Shown here piece after piece: positions 42,208 to 50,385 of a DNA stretch of 64,000 nucleotides. Position 1 is the first letter of the stretch, and each line of letters starts with the position of its first letter. The stretch spans positions 1-64,000 of the forward strand of contig CAXAUZ010000012.1 in NCBI GenBank assembly GCA_963972525.1, given 5' to 3'. Both the position numbers and the translations under genes were made by a program. Source of the stretch: Salinilacustrithrix sp003476595. GTDB lineage: Bacteria > Actinomycetota > Acidimicrobiia > Acidimicrobiales > Salinilacustritrichaceae. The notes under the pieces were generated by a model. The model was not told the DNA's origin and did not search any database. It was given only the letters and a program-made list of their open reading frames with translations.

Positions 42208-42966
42208 ATGCCGGCGGACGAGAACCCCCCATCGCAGCCCGAGCCGTACGAGGACCTCCACGAGCTGGTGACCTTCGAGGACCCCGACGAGTACCGCACG
42301 TGGGTCTTCGACGTCACCTTCCTCACCAGCTCCTGGACGTGCATCTTCGGCCAGGGCTGCCCCGGCGTGCTCACCGAGGCCGCACCCGAGCTCGAGCAGG
42401 GCTGCTGCAGCTACGGCGCCCACTTCGTCGACGACGAGGACCACGACGCGACCCTGGCCAAGATCGAGGCGCTCACGCCCGAGCAGTGGCAGTTCCACAA
42501 GCAGGGCCGGCGCGACGGCGCCACCCGCAAGGACAAGAGCGGGCAGTGGGTCACCCGCCTGCACAAGGGCGCCTGCATCCTGCTCAACCGGCCCGGGCAC
42601 CCCAACGGGGCCGGCTGCGCCCTGCACCAGGCCGCCGAGGAGGCCGGCGAGCGCCCGCTGGACTGGAAGCCCGACGTGTGCTGGCAGCTCCCGCTGCGTC
42701 TGGAGGAGTCCACCGACGACCACGGCCACGTCACCTCCACCCTGCGCGAGTGGAAGCGCCGGGACTGGGGCGGCGGGGGTGCCGAGTTCCACTGGTGGTG
42801 CACCGACGACCCCTTGGCCTTCCGGGCGGCCCGGCCGACCTACGAGGTCCTCCGGGACGAGATCATCGAGCTCGTCGGCGAGACGCCGTACCGCCTCTTC
42901 GTGGAGCTCGTGGAGCGGCGCCGGGAGTGGACACCGCTGCCCCACCCCGCCCTGCGCCGCCGGTAG
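42208..42966 (+). CDS. Cys-rich soluble protein
   Basis: 252 residues, no signal or membrane segment. Cys/His clusters spaced like a metal or Fe-S site: WTCIFGQGCPGVL, EQGCCSYGAHF, HKGACILLNRPGHPNGAGCAL, DVCWQLPLRL and HWWCTDDP. The pairs C-x5-C, CC, C-x13-C recall YkgJ/DUF3109-like proteins, but I cannot assign it with confidence. C-terminal helix (YEVLRDEIIELVG) is regular. Stop codon abuts that of the next gene on the other strand (TAGCTA). Unknown function. Confidence 0.75.
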   Translation: MPADENPPSQPEPYEDLHELVTFEDPDEYRTWVFDVTFLTSSWTCIFGQGCPGVLTEAAPELEQGCCSYGAHFVDDEDHDATLAKIEALTPEQWQFHKQGRRDGATRKDKSGQWVTRLHKGACILLNRPGHPNGAGCALHQAAEEAGERPLDWKPDVCWQLPLRLEESTDDHGHVTSTLREWKRRDWGGGGAEFHWWCTDDPLAFRAARPTYEVLRDEIIELVGETPYRLFVELVERRREWTPLPHPALRRR

Positions 42967-44010
42967 CTACTCGGCCCGGAACGCCCGCAGGACGTCCCAG
43001 AACGCCGGGTCCGTCGTGCGGTAGTCGTAGATGCTGCCGCCGATGGCGCCCTGCTCCACCGCAGCAACGACCATGCCGTGGAGGTCGCCGACGGTGGTCT
43101 TGTCCCCGATGCCGCCGATGGTGTGGACCGGGGCGTCCGGTTGGCCGATCCGCTCCCGGATCCGGGCGATGTTCTCGGCGGTGTAGGTGTGGGAGTGGCG
43201 CCACGCGCCCCGGCGGTTGGTCCAGTAGCTCATCGGCAGCCACACGTCGTAGTGCGCGGCCAGGCCCATCCAGGGGTAGTCAGGCCAGAACTGCGGGTTG
43301 ACGTCCTCCATGATCACCGGCTCCATGACGATGGCGGCCAGCGGACGGCCTTCGAGCGCGGCCTCGAGGCGGGCGGACATGTCGAGCAGGCGGCGGTTGC
43401 GCTCGGCGACGTCCTCCACGTCCCGGGCCTCGATGTCCACGCCGAAGCCGTCGAAGTCCATGGAGGCGATGGCGATCATCCGCCGCAGGTCGGTCTCGGG
43501 ATCGACGAGGGTCGGCAGGTACCAGGCGATCACCGCCATGCCGTGGCCGTGGGCCCGGTCGATGATGCCCTGGAGCCGCTCGGGCTCGAGGATGTCCTCC
43601 GGGCTGTTCCACCGGCTGGCCTGGATGTAGATCGTCTGCACGCCCTCGGCCGCCATGCGGTCGATGTCCTCGAGGCCGATCACGTGCTCCGGCGAGCGGG
43701 CGAAGCTCACCGACCAGTCGTAGGCATCGAGCCAGGCGCCGAAGCCTCGGTAGGGCTCGAGGGTCCAGGGTTCGGGGCGCGACGGCTCGATGGGGGCGGG
43801 CAGCGCCGGCGACGCGGCCTGCTCGGTGACGCCGCGGTCGCTCGGCGGCACGGTGGACGTGGGGCCGGACGCCTCGGTGGTGAGGGGCGCGGGCAGCTCG
43901 GCGGCGGGCGCCTGCTGGGGAGCGACGTCGGCGCGCTCGACCGGCGTGGTCTCGCCCGACCCGCAGGCCGCGACGAAGACAAGGCAGGCCCCCAGCGCGC
44001 GTCGAAGCAC
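42967..44010 (-). CDS. Lipoprotein with TIM-barrel glycosidase-like domain
   Basis: 347 residues. The GTG at 44010 gives a short signal peptide with lipobox FVAAC16; TAGGGT is 7 nt upstream. After a Thr/Pro-rich spacer (17-85), the rest looks like a TIM barrel of the glycoside-hydrolase-like type: LDAYDWSVSF, MAAEGVQTIYIQASRW, MAVIAWYLPTLVDPETD and DFDGFGVDIEARDV (acidic pair), SMDFDGFG; later VWLPMSYW. Family resembles DUF4015-like hydrolases; substrate unknown. Exported and membrane-anchored. Confidence 0.65.
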   Translation of the reverse strand: MLRRALGACLVFVAACGSGETTPVERADVAPQQAPAAELPAPLTTEASGPTSTVPPSDRGVTEQAASPALPAPIEPSRPEPWTLEPYRGFGAWLDAYDWSVSFARSPEHVIGLEDIDRMAAEGVQTIYIQASRWNSPEDILEPERLQGIIDRAHGHGMAVIAWYLPTLVDPETDLRRMIAIASMDFDGFGVDIEARDVEDVAERNRRLLDMSARLEAALEGRPLAAIVMEPVIMEDVNPQFWPDYPWMGLAAHYDVWLPMSYWTNRRGAWRHSHTYTAENIARIRERIGQPDAPVHTIGGIGDKTTVGDLHGMVVAAVEQGAIGGSIYDYRTTDPAFWDVLRAFRAE

Positions 44011-44017
44011 GGTGGAA

Positions 44018-44023
44018 ACCCTA
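44018..44023 (-). promoter_or_regulatory. Candidate -10 box for the TIM-barrel lipoprotein
   Basis: TAGGGT on the minus strand, 7 nt before the GTG at 44010; supports that start. Confidence 0.45.
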
Positions 44024-44062
44024 CGCCCCCCTCGACCGTCGCCCAACGCGGGCGAGGCTCAG

Positions 44063-44245
44063 CTACGCGTCGTCGGTGTCAGCGTCGGCGAGGCACCACG
44101 AGGCGTGCTCGGCGCCGGGTGGGGCGTCGCACTCCTCGCAGGGCTCCGGCGGCGCTTCCCCGAAGATGTCCGAGATGTCAATGCCGGCGTCCGAGCGCTT
44201 CAGCGCGCGGGCTTCTTCGAAACGGCGATGTCGACCCTTTTTCAC
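44063..44245 (-). CDS. Small Cys-containing protein
   Basis: 60 residues, missed as part of a longer frame with a different start. GTG at 44245 has GGGAG about 8 nt upstream. Basic N-terminal half (KKGRHRRFEEARALKR), then DISDIFGEAPPEPCEECDAP and HASWC at the end: C-x2-C plus a final His/Cys pair, suitable for one zinc. Unknown family; a TACACT -10 candidate is about 60 nt upstream. Lies between the lipoprotein and RNase D genes. Confidence 0.55.
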   Translation of the reverse strand: MKKGRHRRFEEARALKRSDAGIDISDIFGEAPPEPCEECDAPPGAEHASWCLADADTDDA

Positions 44246-44351
44246 GGGCGTGCTCCCGACTCGTGGGGGCTGAGAATCGATCAGTGTAGCGGCGTGCAGC
44301 TCGGCTCCACGCAGCGCTCCGAGGTCGATTGTGACACGCCGCCGGAGCGGA

Positions 44352-45509
44352 TCACGGATCGAGCGGTCGCAGCACCAGACCCTCGCCCTTGGCGAAGGAC
44401 AGACCGGCCCGGCCCTCCAGCAGATCGCCGATGTCGGTGGCCAGCGCCTCGGCTCGCCACCCGGTGGACAGGCGGTTGTCCGGATCGTCGCGCAGGAACC
44501 CCTCGAGGTCGCCCCTGGTGGCCAGCACCGCCGGGTCCAGGTCGAGCTCCCGGGCCCGCTGGGACACCCACGACATGAGCAGCGGCACGGCGCTGCGCAG
44601 CTCGGCCGGAACCGGGCGCTCCACGGGGTACACGACCTCGTCGGCGGCCAGCGCCTTGCCCGCGGCGACGGCATCGAGGACGTCGTCGCGGATGGACTTG
44701 GGGATCCCCCGGTCGCGCAGCCCCCGGATCTTGACCAGGTCCTCGACCGTCGACGGCGGGCGCTGGGCGATGCCGGCCAACGCCAGGTCGGGCAGGACCG
44801 AGCGCAGGGGGCGATCGACCTCGCCGGCGTGGGCCTCTCGCCACGCCGCCAGCGCCTGGGCGACGCCGGCCGCCGTGCCCTTCAGCCGCCGGGCCTCCTT
44901 GACCCGCCACCAGGCCGTGGTCGGGTCGCTCGGGGCGAGCGAGCGCTCGACGAGGGCGTCGCACTCGCTGCGCACCCACGCCATGCGGCCCCGCTGCTCG
45001 AGGGCCTCGGTCATCTGGTCGTGGAGCTCGAAGAGGTGCACGACGTCGGACTGGGCGTAGCGCTTGGCATCCTCGGACAGCGGGCGGGCGAGCCAGTCGG
45101 TGAGGCGGTCCGCCTTCGGCAGGTGGACGTCGAGCAGCTTGTTGACCAGCGGCGCCAGGCCGATGCTGCTCATCCCGAGGAACGACGCGGCGATCTGGGT
45201 GTCGAAGAGGTCGTCGGGTACCACACCGACGGAGTGCTGGAAGACCTCGAGGTCCTGGCCGGCCGCGTGCATCACGACGGTGCGCCCGGTGAGCAGGGTC
45301 CCGATCGGGGCGATGTCGACGGCCAGGGGGTCGATCAGGGCTTCGCCGGTGCCCCAGCCGATCTGCACGAGCGCGCACTGCGGCCAGTAGGTGCGCTCCC
45401 GGTGGAACTCGGTGTCGATGGCGAGTCGCGGGGCATCGGCCAGCTCGTCGACCAGGGCATCGAGGCCCTCGGTCGTGTCGATCCAGCGGGCGGTGGCGGG
45501 CTCAGCCAC
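44352..45509 (-). CDS. rnd: Ribonuclease D
   Basis: 3'-5' exoribonuclease for tRNA trimming. 385 residues, GTG start inside the end of the preceding gene (8-nt overlap). DEDD exonuclease motifs: LAIDTEFHRERTYW (D,E), VMHAAGQDLEVF (D), and YAQSDVVHLFELHDQM (Y..D). C-terminal HRDC domain (about 220-300, ALAAWREAHAGEVDRPLRSV and VEDLVKIRGL). Matches the actinobacterial Rnd arrangement. Confidence 0.9.
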   Translation of the reverse strand: MAEPATARWIDTTEGLDALVDELADAPRLAIDTEFHRERTYWPQCALVQIGWGTGEALIDPLAVDIAPIGTLLTGRTVVMHAAGQDLEVFQHSVGVVPDDLFDTQIAASFLGMSSIGLAPLVNKLLDVHLPKADRLTDWLARPLSEDAKRYAQSDVVHLFELHDQMTEALEQRGRMAWVRSECDALVERSLAPSDPTTAWWRVKEARRLKGTAAGVAQALAAWREAHAGEVDRPLRSVLPDLALAGIAQRPPSTVEDLVKIRGLRDRGIPKSIRDDVLDAVAAGKALAADEVVYPVERPVPAELRSAVPLLMSWVSQRARELDLDPAVLATRGDLEGFLRDDPDNRLSTGWRAEALATDIGDLLEGRAGLSFAKGEGLVLRPLDP

Positions 45510-46431
45510 CCTGTTCGACCGCGTTCCCCGCTTCGACCCAGGCCAGCGTGCCGCCCGCTACGTTGACGGCGTCGACGCCGTTGGCCCGGAGGTGCTCGAC
45601 CGCCTTGCCGCTGCGGCCGCCCGAGCGGCAGATGACGTAGACGGTCTCGTCGGTCGGGAACTCGCCCAGGCGGTCGGGGACCTCGCCGAGCGGGACGAGG
45701 CGGGCGCCGGGCGCGTGGCCCTGTTCGTACTCGTCGGGCTGGCGCACGTCGAACAGCGGGGCGCTGTCGTCGAGCTTCTGGCGGAGCGTGGGGATGTCGA
45801 TTTCGGGGACCTGCACGGATCCGATGCTAGGAGTTCCGGCACCGGAACCGGCACCAGGCGGGCGGACGGGGAGGTCCTCGGGCCGGTCGGCGTCGTGGAC
45901 CGCAGCTGCCGCGACGTCGTCGAGGGTGGCGATCCGCAACGACAGCGCCGCCCCGGCCACGGAGCGCTCACCGGCGCGGAACACGTCACCGAGGATCCCG
46001 GCGATGCGCCGGTCCCACACCCCGTGCAGCCACTGGTGGCGGCCGTCGACCACCGGCACCACGGCATCGGATCCGGAACGGGCCCGGGCCGCGACGGTGC
46101 GGGCGATGGTCCCGGGATCCGGATCGGTGAGGTCGCAGGCCAGCACGACGGCGACGTCGGCCGAGCGGTGCGGGTCGGCGAGCGCCGTGATGAGCCCACC
46201 GAGGGGGCCCTCGCCCGGCCAGCGGTCGGGTTCGACGTGCAGGCCGCGACCAGCGAGCGCCGCGGCGTCACCGCCGATGGCCACCACCCGGTCGGCCCCG
46301 GCCGCCCGCAGCGCGTCGGCGACCCGGCGGGCCATGGCGGTGCCGTCCACCTCGACCAGCGCCTTGTCCCGGCCCATCCGGCGGCTGGCTCCGCCACAGA
46401 GCACGTAGCCGTCGAAGCGGTCGGTCGCCAC
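45502..46431 (-). CDS. MobA-like nucleotidyltransferase fused to rhodanese
   Basis: One uninterrupted 309-residue frame. Residues 1-195 resemble MobA (molybdopterin guanylyltransferase): YVLCGGASRRMGRDKALVEV, DRWPGEGPLGGLITAL, VVLACDLTDPDPG. A Gly/Pro linker (RPPGAGSGAGTPSIGS) joins a rhodanese domain (about 206-309): LRQKLDDSAPLFDVRQPDEY, GHAPGARLVPLGEV and active Cys in YVICRSGGRSGKAVEHL. A GTG at 45816 could give a separate rhodanese, but no stop separates the halves. Sulfur transfer and nucleotide transfer to a pterin are chemically linked in Moco synthesis; the fusion is suggestive. Confidence 0.75.
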   Translation of the reverse strand: MATDRFDGYVLCGGASRRMGRDKALVEVDGTAMARRVADALRAAGADRVVAIGGDAAALAGRGLHVEPDRWPGEGPLGGLITALADPHRSADVAVVLACDLTDPDPGTIARTVAARARSGSDAVVPVVDGRHQWLHGVWDRRIAGILGDVFRAGERSVAGAALSLRIATLDDVAAAAVHDADRPEDLPVRPPGAGSGAGTPSIGSVQVPEIDIPTLRQKLDDSAPLFDVRQPDEYEQGHAPGARLVPLGEVPDRLGEFPTDETVYVICRSGGRSGKAVEHLRANGVDAVNVAGGTLAWVEAGNAVEQGG

Positions 46432-46433
46432 GA

Positions 46434-47354
46434 TCAGCCGTTCCGGATGCGGGCGAGGTCGTCGAGGTCGGCCTGGTCGAAGTCCCGGGGCGGCCCACCG
46501 CTCAGCACGCTGCCGAGCAGGGTCGATTCGACCGCGTAGTACATCACCGATCCGCGGTTCGGGCTGTGGCCCGGGTGCTCCGGATCCTGGCGCCCGGTGT
46601 CGAGCACCAGGTCCACGAGGCCGAGCAGGTGACCGACCTCGTGCATCGTCACCGCGTCCTCCACCGCCGACTCGCTGCCGAGCATGCCGGCGGCTTCGTC
46701 GACCCGCTCGGCGAACACGGCCGCCACGTCGCCCCGGACCGCAACGCCGACCGCCCGCTCGTTCTCCGCGAACCCGCCCCGCAGGTAGAGCAGCGTGAGC
46801 ACCGCCTGCTCGGCCGTCTGGACCGGGGCCGACCCGTCGGCGAGGGACCGCAGCTCCTCGCTGGTCCACGACCGCGCCCCGCCGCCCACGCCGGCGACGG
46901 CGACCGCCACCGACTTGCCGCTGAGCTCGGCGAGCACTTGGCGCACGCGCTCGGGGGCCGCGGTCCGGGGACCGGCGCCGTCCTGGGCCAGCACCTGGAC
47001 CAGCACGCGCTCGGAGCCGGACGCCCGCAGGTACCTCGCCGCCATGGAGCCGACCGGGCCGGCCGGCGCGACCGGTTCGGCGGGTGCGTCCGGCGCCGGG
47101 TCCGCCGGCGGCGCTCCGGGGTCGGCCGGGGCGCTCCCGCCGGGCGGGGCGACGGCTCCGGGGATGCCGTCGGCACCGGTCGACGTCGGTGCCTCGGGCG
47201 GCGCCGGCTGCTCCGGTGCAGCGGTCTGGGCCGGGGCCGGCGTGGTCGTGGTGGCTGCCTCCGACTCCTCCGCATCGGTCCCGCACGCGGCGGCGACGAC
47301 CGACCCGACCAGCAGCAGCGCCGCCAGACGACCGCGCCGGCGCGGGAGAGGCAC
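46434..47354 (-). CDS. Metzincin-like metalloprotease lipoprotein
   Basis: 306 residues from a GTG 5 nt after the DUF3151 stop. Signal peptide with lipobox AAAC24, a long Pro/Ala/Thr spacer (25-95), then a protease domain with zinc motif MHEVGHLLGLVDLV (HExxHxxG, third ligand region Leu/Val, so possibly HExxHxxGxxH-like without the final His) and a Met-turn-like segment NRGSVMYYAVE. This resembles matrixin-type metzincins. If the third ligand is missing, activity is uncertain. Exported. Probably in one transcript with DUF3151 and mobA-rhodanese. Confidence 0.65.
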   Translation of the reverse strand: MPLPRRRGRLAALLLVGSVVAAACGTDAEESEAATTTTPAPAQTAAPEQPAPPEAPTSTGADGIPGAVAPPGGSAPADPGAPPADPAPDAPAEPVAPAGPVGSMAARYLRASGSERVLVQVLAQDGAGPRTAAPERVRQVLAELSGKSVAVAVAGVGGGARSWTSEELRSLADGSAPVQTAEQAVLTLLYLRGGFAENERAVGVAVRGDVAAVFAERVDEAAGMLGSESAVEDAVTMHEVGHLLGLVDLVLDTGRQDPEHPGHSPNRGSVMYYAVESTLLGSVLSGGPPRDFDQADLDDLARIRNG

Positions 47355-47359
47355 GCGGG

Positions 47360-47791
47360 TCAGGCGGGCCGGCCGGCCGGGTCGAGCTGGGCCAGGAACT
47401 GCGCGCAGCGCTCGGCTTCGTCCGCCTCGCCGATGGCCTCCGCGGCACGGCGCAGGCCGTCGAGGGAGCGCAGGAACCCGGTGTTCTGCGGATGCACCCA
47501 GCGCACGTAGCCAGAGCCCCGCCACCCGTTGGCACGCAGCCGGTCCAGGCCGCGGTGGTAGCCGACCCGGTAGGCGGCGTAGGCCTCGACCTGATCCCGG
47601 GCCTCGTCGCCGAGCGCGGCCCACGCGTGCAGGCACCGGGGGTGATCGGCGACCACGGAGGCCACGGCCCGGCGACGCTCCTCGTCGGGCAGCTCGCCGG
47701 CCGCAGCCAGGCGCTCCATGGCGTCGGCCGGCTCGGGATCCAGCACGGTCTCGGGCGGACCGCTGGCGGACAGGTTCACCGGTTGCGACAT
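47360..47791 (-). CDS. DUF3151 family protein
   Basis: 143 residues, soluble, helical: VLDPEPADAMERLAAAGELP, DHPRCLHAWAALGDEARDQV, VRWVHPQNTGFLRSLDGLRR. Matches DUF3151 (M. tuberculosis Rv0360c). Function unknown in all members. ATG start with TAGGCT 6 nt upstream. Heads the minus-strand run to RNase D and is divergent from the small membrane gene at 47864. Confidence 0.9.
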   Translation of the reverse strand: MSQPVNLSASGPPETVLDPEPADAMERLAAAGELPDEERRRAVASVVADHPRCLHAWAALGDEARDQVEAYAAYRVGYHRGLDRLRANGWRGSGYVRWVHPQNTGFLRSLDGLRRAAEAIGEADEAERCAQFLAQLDPAGRPA

Positions 47792-47797
47792 GGCCCG

Positions 47798-47803
47798 AGC
47801 CTA
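47798..47803 (-). promoter_or_regulatory. Candidate -10 box for DUF3151 gene
   Basis: TAGGCT on the minus strand, 6 nt before the ATG; leaderless arrangement. Confidence 0.45.
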
Positions 47804-47850
47804 CGGCCGCACCCCGCCCATCCTTCCACCACGCAGCGGATCCCATGTCG

Positions 47851-47856
47851 TACGTT
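47851..47856 (+). promoter_or_regulatory. Candidate -10 box for small membrane gene
   Basis: TACGTT, 7 nt before the GTG at 47864; leaderless arrangement and support for that start. Confidence 0.42.
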
Positions 47857-47863
47857 GCGTGCC

Positions 47864-48136
47864 GTGGGAACCATCCTCGCCGCCGCCCCCTACGAGGAGT
47901 TCGTCCGGGACAACAGCCCGGTCCTCGCTGTCGTCTTCTGCCTGATCCTCGCGCTGCTGGTCATCCGCCTCGTGGTCAAGACCATGACCCGGATGATCCT
48001 GCTGTCGACGCTGCTGCTGATGGTGCTGTTCGTCTACGTGGAGCGGAACAACATCCAGGAGTGCACGCAGACCTGCGAGTGCGCGATCGCCGGCATCGAC
48101 GTCGAGCTGCCGGGCTGCGACCCGGCCCGCATCTAG
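47864..48136 (+). CDS. Small membrane protein with Cys-rich tail
   Basis: 90 residues. Two hydrophobic stretches (SPVLAVVFCLILALLVIRLV and MILLSTLLLMVLFVYVE) and an extracytoplasmic-looking tail with four cysteines (QECTQTCECAIAGIDVELPG, then C). The spacing C-x3-C-x-C-x10-C may form disulfides or bind metal. No family recognised. Its TAG stop overlaps the stop of the hydrolase gene on the other strand within CTAG. Confidence 0.55.
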   Translation: MGTILAAAPYEEFVRDNSPVLAVVFCLILALLVIRLVVKTMTRMILLSTLLLMVLFVYVERNNIQECTQTCECAIAGIDVELPGCDPARI

Positions 48137-48933
48137 CCCTCCGGGACGAGGCCCAGCTCGGCCACGAGCCGTCGCACCATGGTCGCCGCCGCGGCTGGGT
48201 GCGTCAGGTGGACACCGTGGCCCGACCCCGCCACCACCTCGAGGTCGGCGCCCGGCACGCGGTCGGCCACGACCCGGGCGGACTCCCCGTGGTGCGGCGC
48301 ACCCTCGGTGCCGTGCGCCGCGAGCACGGGCACCCGGATGGACGTGAGCTCGAAGGGTGGCGGGTTCGGCGGGCGGAGCTGGGCCAGCTCGGCCACCAGC
48401 GTCGGCCCCTCGGCTCGCCGGGCCTCCCTCGTCCGTCGGGGCAGGCGCTCCCACCGCTGGTCGCCGACCATCCGGCGCATGAACCGCTCCCCCGCATCCT
48501 CGGGATCGTCCGCCGAGGCCACCGCGGCCGCACCTGCGCTGCCGCTCGGCCACCAGTCCATCCAGGGCAGCGGGGGCTCGAAGGCCACCACCCCGGCGAG
48601 GCGCTCGGGCACCTCGGCGGCGGTGGCGAGGGCCACGGTCGCGCCGTAGGAGTGGCCGAACACGACCGGTGGCGGACCGCCGTCGGCCATCCACCCGATG
48701 ACGTCCACCAGGTCCTCGACCTGCTGGTGAAAGCCCTCGGGCGGGCCGAGCACGAGCGAGCGGGCGTAGCCACGGCGGTCGTAGCGGGCCACCCGCAGGT
48801 CGGACAGGGCCTTGCGGATGCGGCCGAAGCTGGACGAGCGGTCCATGGTGCCGTGCACCAGCACGACCCCGGGTCCCTCGCCGGCGACGTCGCGCCAGCA
48901 CCGGCCCTCGGCGACGAGATCCGCTGCCGTCAC
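48133..48933 (-). CDS. Alpha/beta hydrolase
   Basis: 266 residues, GTG overlapping the pyruvate kinase stop (GTGA). Oxyanion-region VLVHGTMDRSSSF, nucleophile elbow VFGHSYGATVAL (Ser), and catalytic His in AGSGHGVHLTHPAA; the acidic residue should lie before VLAAHGTEGAP. No lid or signal peptide. Substrate unknown; the coupling to pyruvate kinase is probably operon convenience. Confidence 0.82.
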   Translation of the reverse strand: MTAADLVAEGRCWRDVAGEGPGVVLVHGTMDRSSSFGRIRKALSDLRVARYDRRGYARSLVLGPPEGFHQQVEDLVDVIGWMADGGPPPVVFGHSYGATVALATAAEVPERLAGVVAFEPPLPWMDWWPSGSAGAAAVASADDPEDAGERFMRRMVGDQRWERLPRRTREARRAEGPTLVAELAQLRPPNPPPFELTSIRVPVLAAHGTEGAPHHGESARVVADRVPGADLEVVAGSGHGVHLTHPAAAATMVRRLVAELGLVPEG

Positions 48934-50354
48934 GCGACGCGCACGACGCGCAGCACGTCGGTGGTGCCCGCGCCGTCGGCGGCGCCGGCCAGGACCGCGA
49001 CCAGGTTGCCGGCCTTGATGTAGCCGGCCTTCACCGACTTCTCGACCGCGTGCCAGACCATCTCGTCGGTGCTGCCGTACTGGTCCATCTTCAGCGGCTT
49101 CGTGCCCCACACCAGCGACAGCTTGCGCACCGTGTCCTCGTAGGGGCTGGCCCCGACGAGCACGCCGGGCGGGCGGAACCGGGAGATCGCCCGGGCCGTG
49201 TAGCCCGAGTTGGTGCACGAGATGATGGCGTCGAGCTCGAGCTCGGTGGCCAGGCGCCAGGCCGCGTGGCTCATGCCGGCGGTGATGCGGGTGGTGACGT
49301 CGAGCTGCACCTGCCCCTGGATGCGGCCGAGCTGGCTGCCCCAGGTGCTGTAGTCGGCCGCGGCCTCGGCCCGCTCGCACAGGTGCGACATCGTCTTGAT
49401 GACCAGCACCGGGTTGTGGCCGATCGCGGTCTCGGCCGAGAGCATCACCGCGGTGGTGCCGTCGAAGACCGCGTTGGCCACGTCGGTGGCCTCGGCCCGG
49501 GTCGGCGACGGCGAGTGGATCATGGACTCGAGCATCTGGGTGGCGGTGATGACCGGCACGCCGAAGGACACGCCTTGGCGGATGATCTGCTTCTGGAGGT
49601 GGGGCACCTCGGCGATGTCACACTCGTTGCCGAGGTCGCCGCGGGCCACCATGACGGCGTCGGCCACGTTGACGATGGCGTCGAGCGCCTCGACCGCCGC
49701 CTTGGTCTCGATCTTGGCGACCACGTCTGCGCCCTGGGCCAGCTCCTTGACGGCGGCGACCTCGTCGGCGGAGCGCACGAAGGAGGCGGCGACGAAGTCG
49801 AGCTCGCCGGCCAGCCCCTCGAGCAGCGCGATGTCCTGGTCGGTGGGCACCGACACCCGCAGCTTGGCCGAGGGCAGGGTGACGCCCGGACGGCCCTGGA
49901 TGCGGCCGCCGTGCTCGACCTCGACCATGAGGCGGCTGCCGTCGTTCTCCACCGCGATGAGCCGGACGGCCCCATCGCCGAGGACGAGGGTGTCTCCGAC
50001 CTCGACGGCTTCGAGGAGGTGCTCGTAGTCGACGTGGATGTGGTCCGGAGCCGTCGGGGCGTCTCCGGGACGGACCTCGATGCGCTGGCCCTCGGAGAGG
50101 AACAGGCCGCCGTCCTCGACGACCGGGCCCATGCGGATCTTGGGTCCGGGCAGGTCACCCAGGACCGAGATGGGCTTGTTCAGCTCCGCGGCGACCTTGC
50201 GGATCCGCTTGATCCGCAGCTGGTGCTCCTCGATGGTGCCGTGGGCCAGACCGAGCCGGCACACGTCGACTCCGGCCAGCATCAGGGCCCGCAGGGTCTC
50301 CTCGGAGTCGGAGGCCGGGCCGATGGTGGCGACGATCTTGGTTCGACGGGTCAC
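48930..50354 (-). CDS. pyk: Pyruvate kinase
   Basis: Final glycolytic kinase; makes ATP and pyruvate. 474 residues, GTG start with TAGTGT 6 nt upstream. Lys/metal sites are intact (VVAKIETKAAVEAL, VMVARGDLGNE, ITATQMLESMI). The usual R-x-N-x-S-H-G loop near residue 33 reads VCRLGLAHGT: Gly35 and Ala37 replace the Asn and Ser that bind K+. The DxxGPEIR position is DLPGPKIR with Lys72; a Lys there is known to replace K+. So this enzyme is expected to be K+-independent. Confidence 0.93.
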   Translation of the reverse strand: MTRRTKIVATIGPASDSEETLRALMLAGVDVCRLGLAHGTIEEHQLRIKRIRKVAAELNKPISVLGDLPGPKIRMGPVVEDGGLFLSEGQRIEVRPGDAPTAPDHIHVDYEHLLEAVEVGDTLVLGDGAVRLIAVENDGSRLMVEVEHGGRIQGRPGVTLPSAKLRVSVPTDQDIALLEGLAGELDFVAASFVRSADEVAAVKELAQGADVVAKIETKAAVEALDAIVNVADAVMVARGDLGNECDIAEVPHLQKQIIRQGVSFGVPVITATQMLESMIHSPSPTRAEATDVANAVFDGTTAVMLSAETAIGHNPVLVIKTMSHLCERAEAAADYSTWGSQLGRIQGQVQLDVTTRITAGMSHAAWRLATELELDAIISCTNSGYTARAISRFRPPGVLVGASPYEDTVRKLSLVWGTKPLKMDQYGSTDEMVWHAVEKSVKAGYIKAGNLVAVLAGAADGAGTTDVLRVVRVA

Positions 50355-50360
50355 GGAACG

Positions 50361-50366
50361 ACACTA
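50361..50366 (-). promoter_or_regulatory. Candidate -10 box for pyk
   Basis: TAGTGT on the minus strand, 6 nt before the GTG; leaderless arrangement. Confidence 0.45.
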
Positions 50367-50385
50367 CCGAGGCCACACTGGGGCC

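Noticed and set aside
45502..45816. Separate rhodanese gene
   Set aside because: There is no stop between it and the MobA-like part; kept as a fusion, with the GTG at 45816 noted as an alternative.
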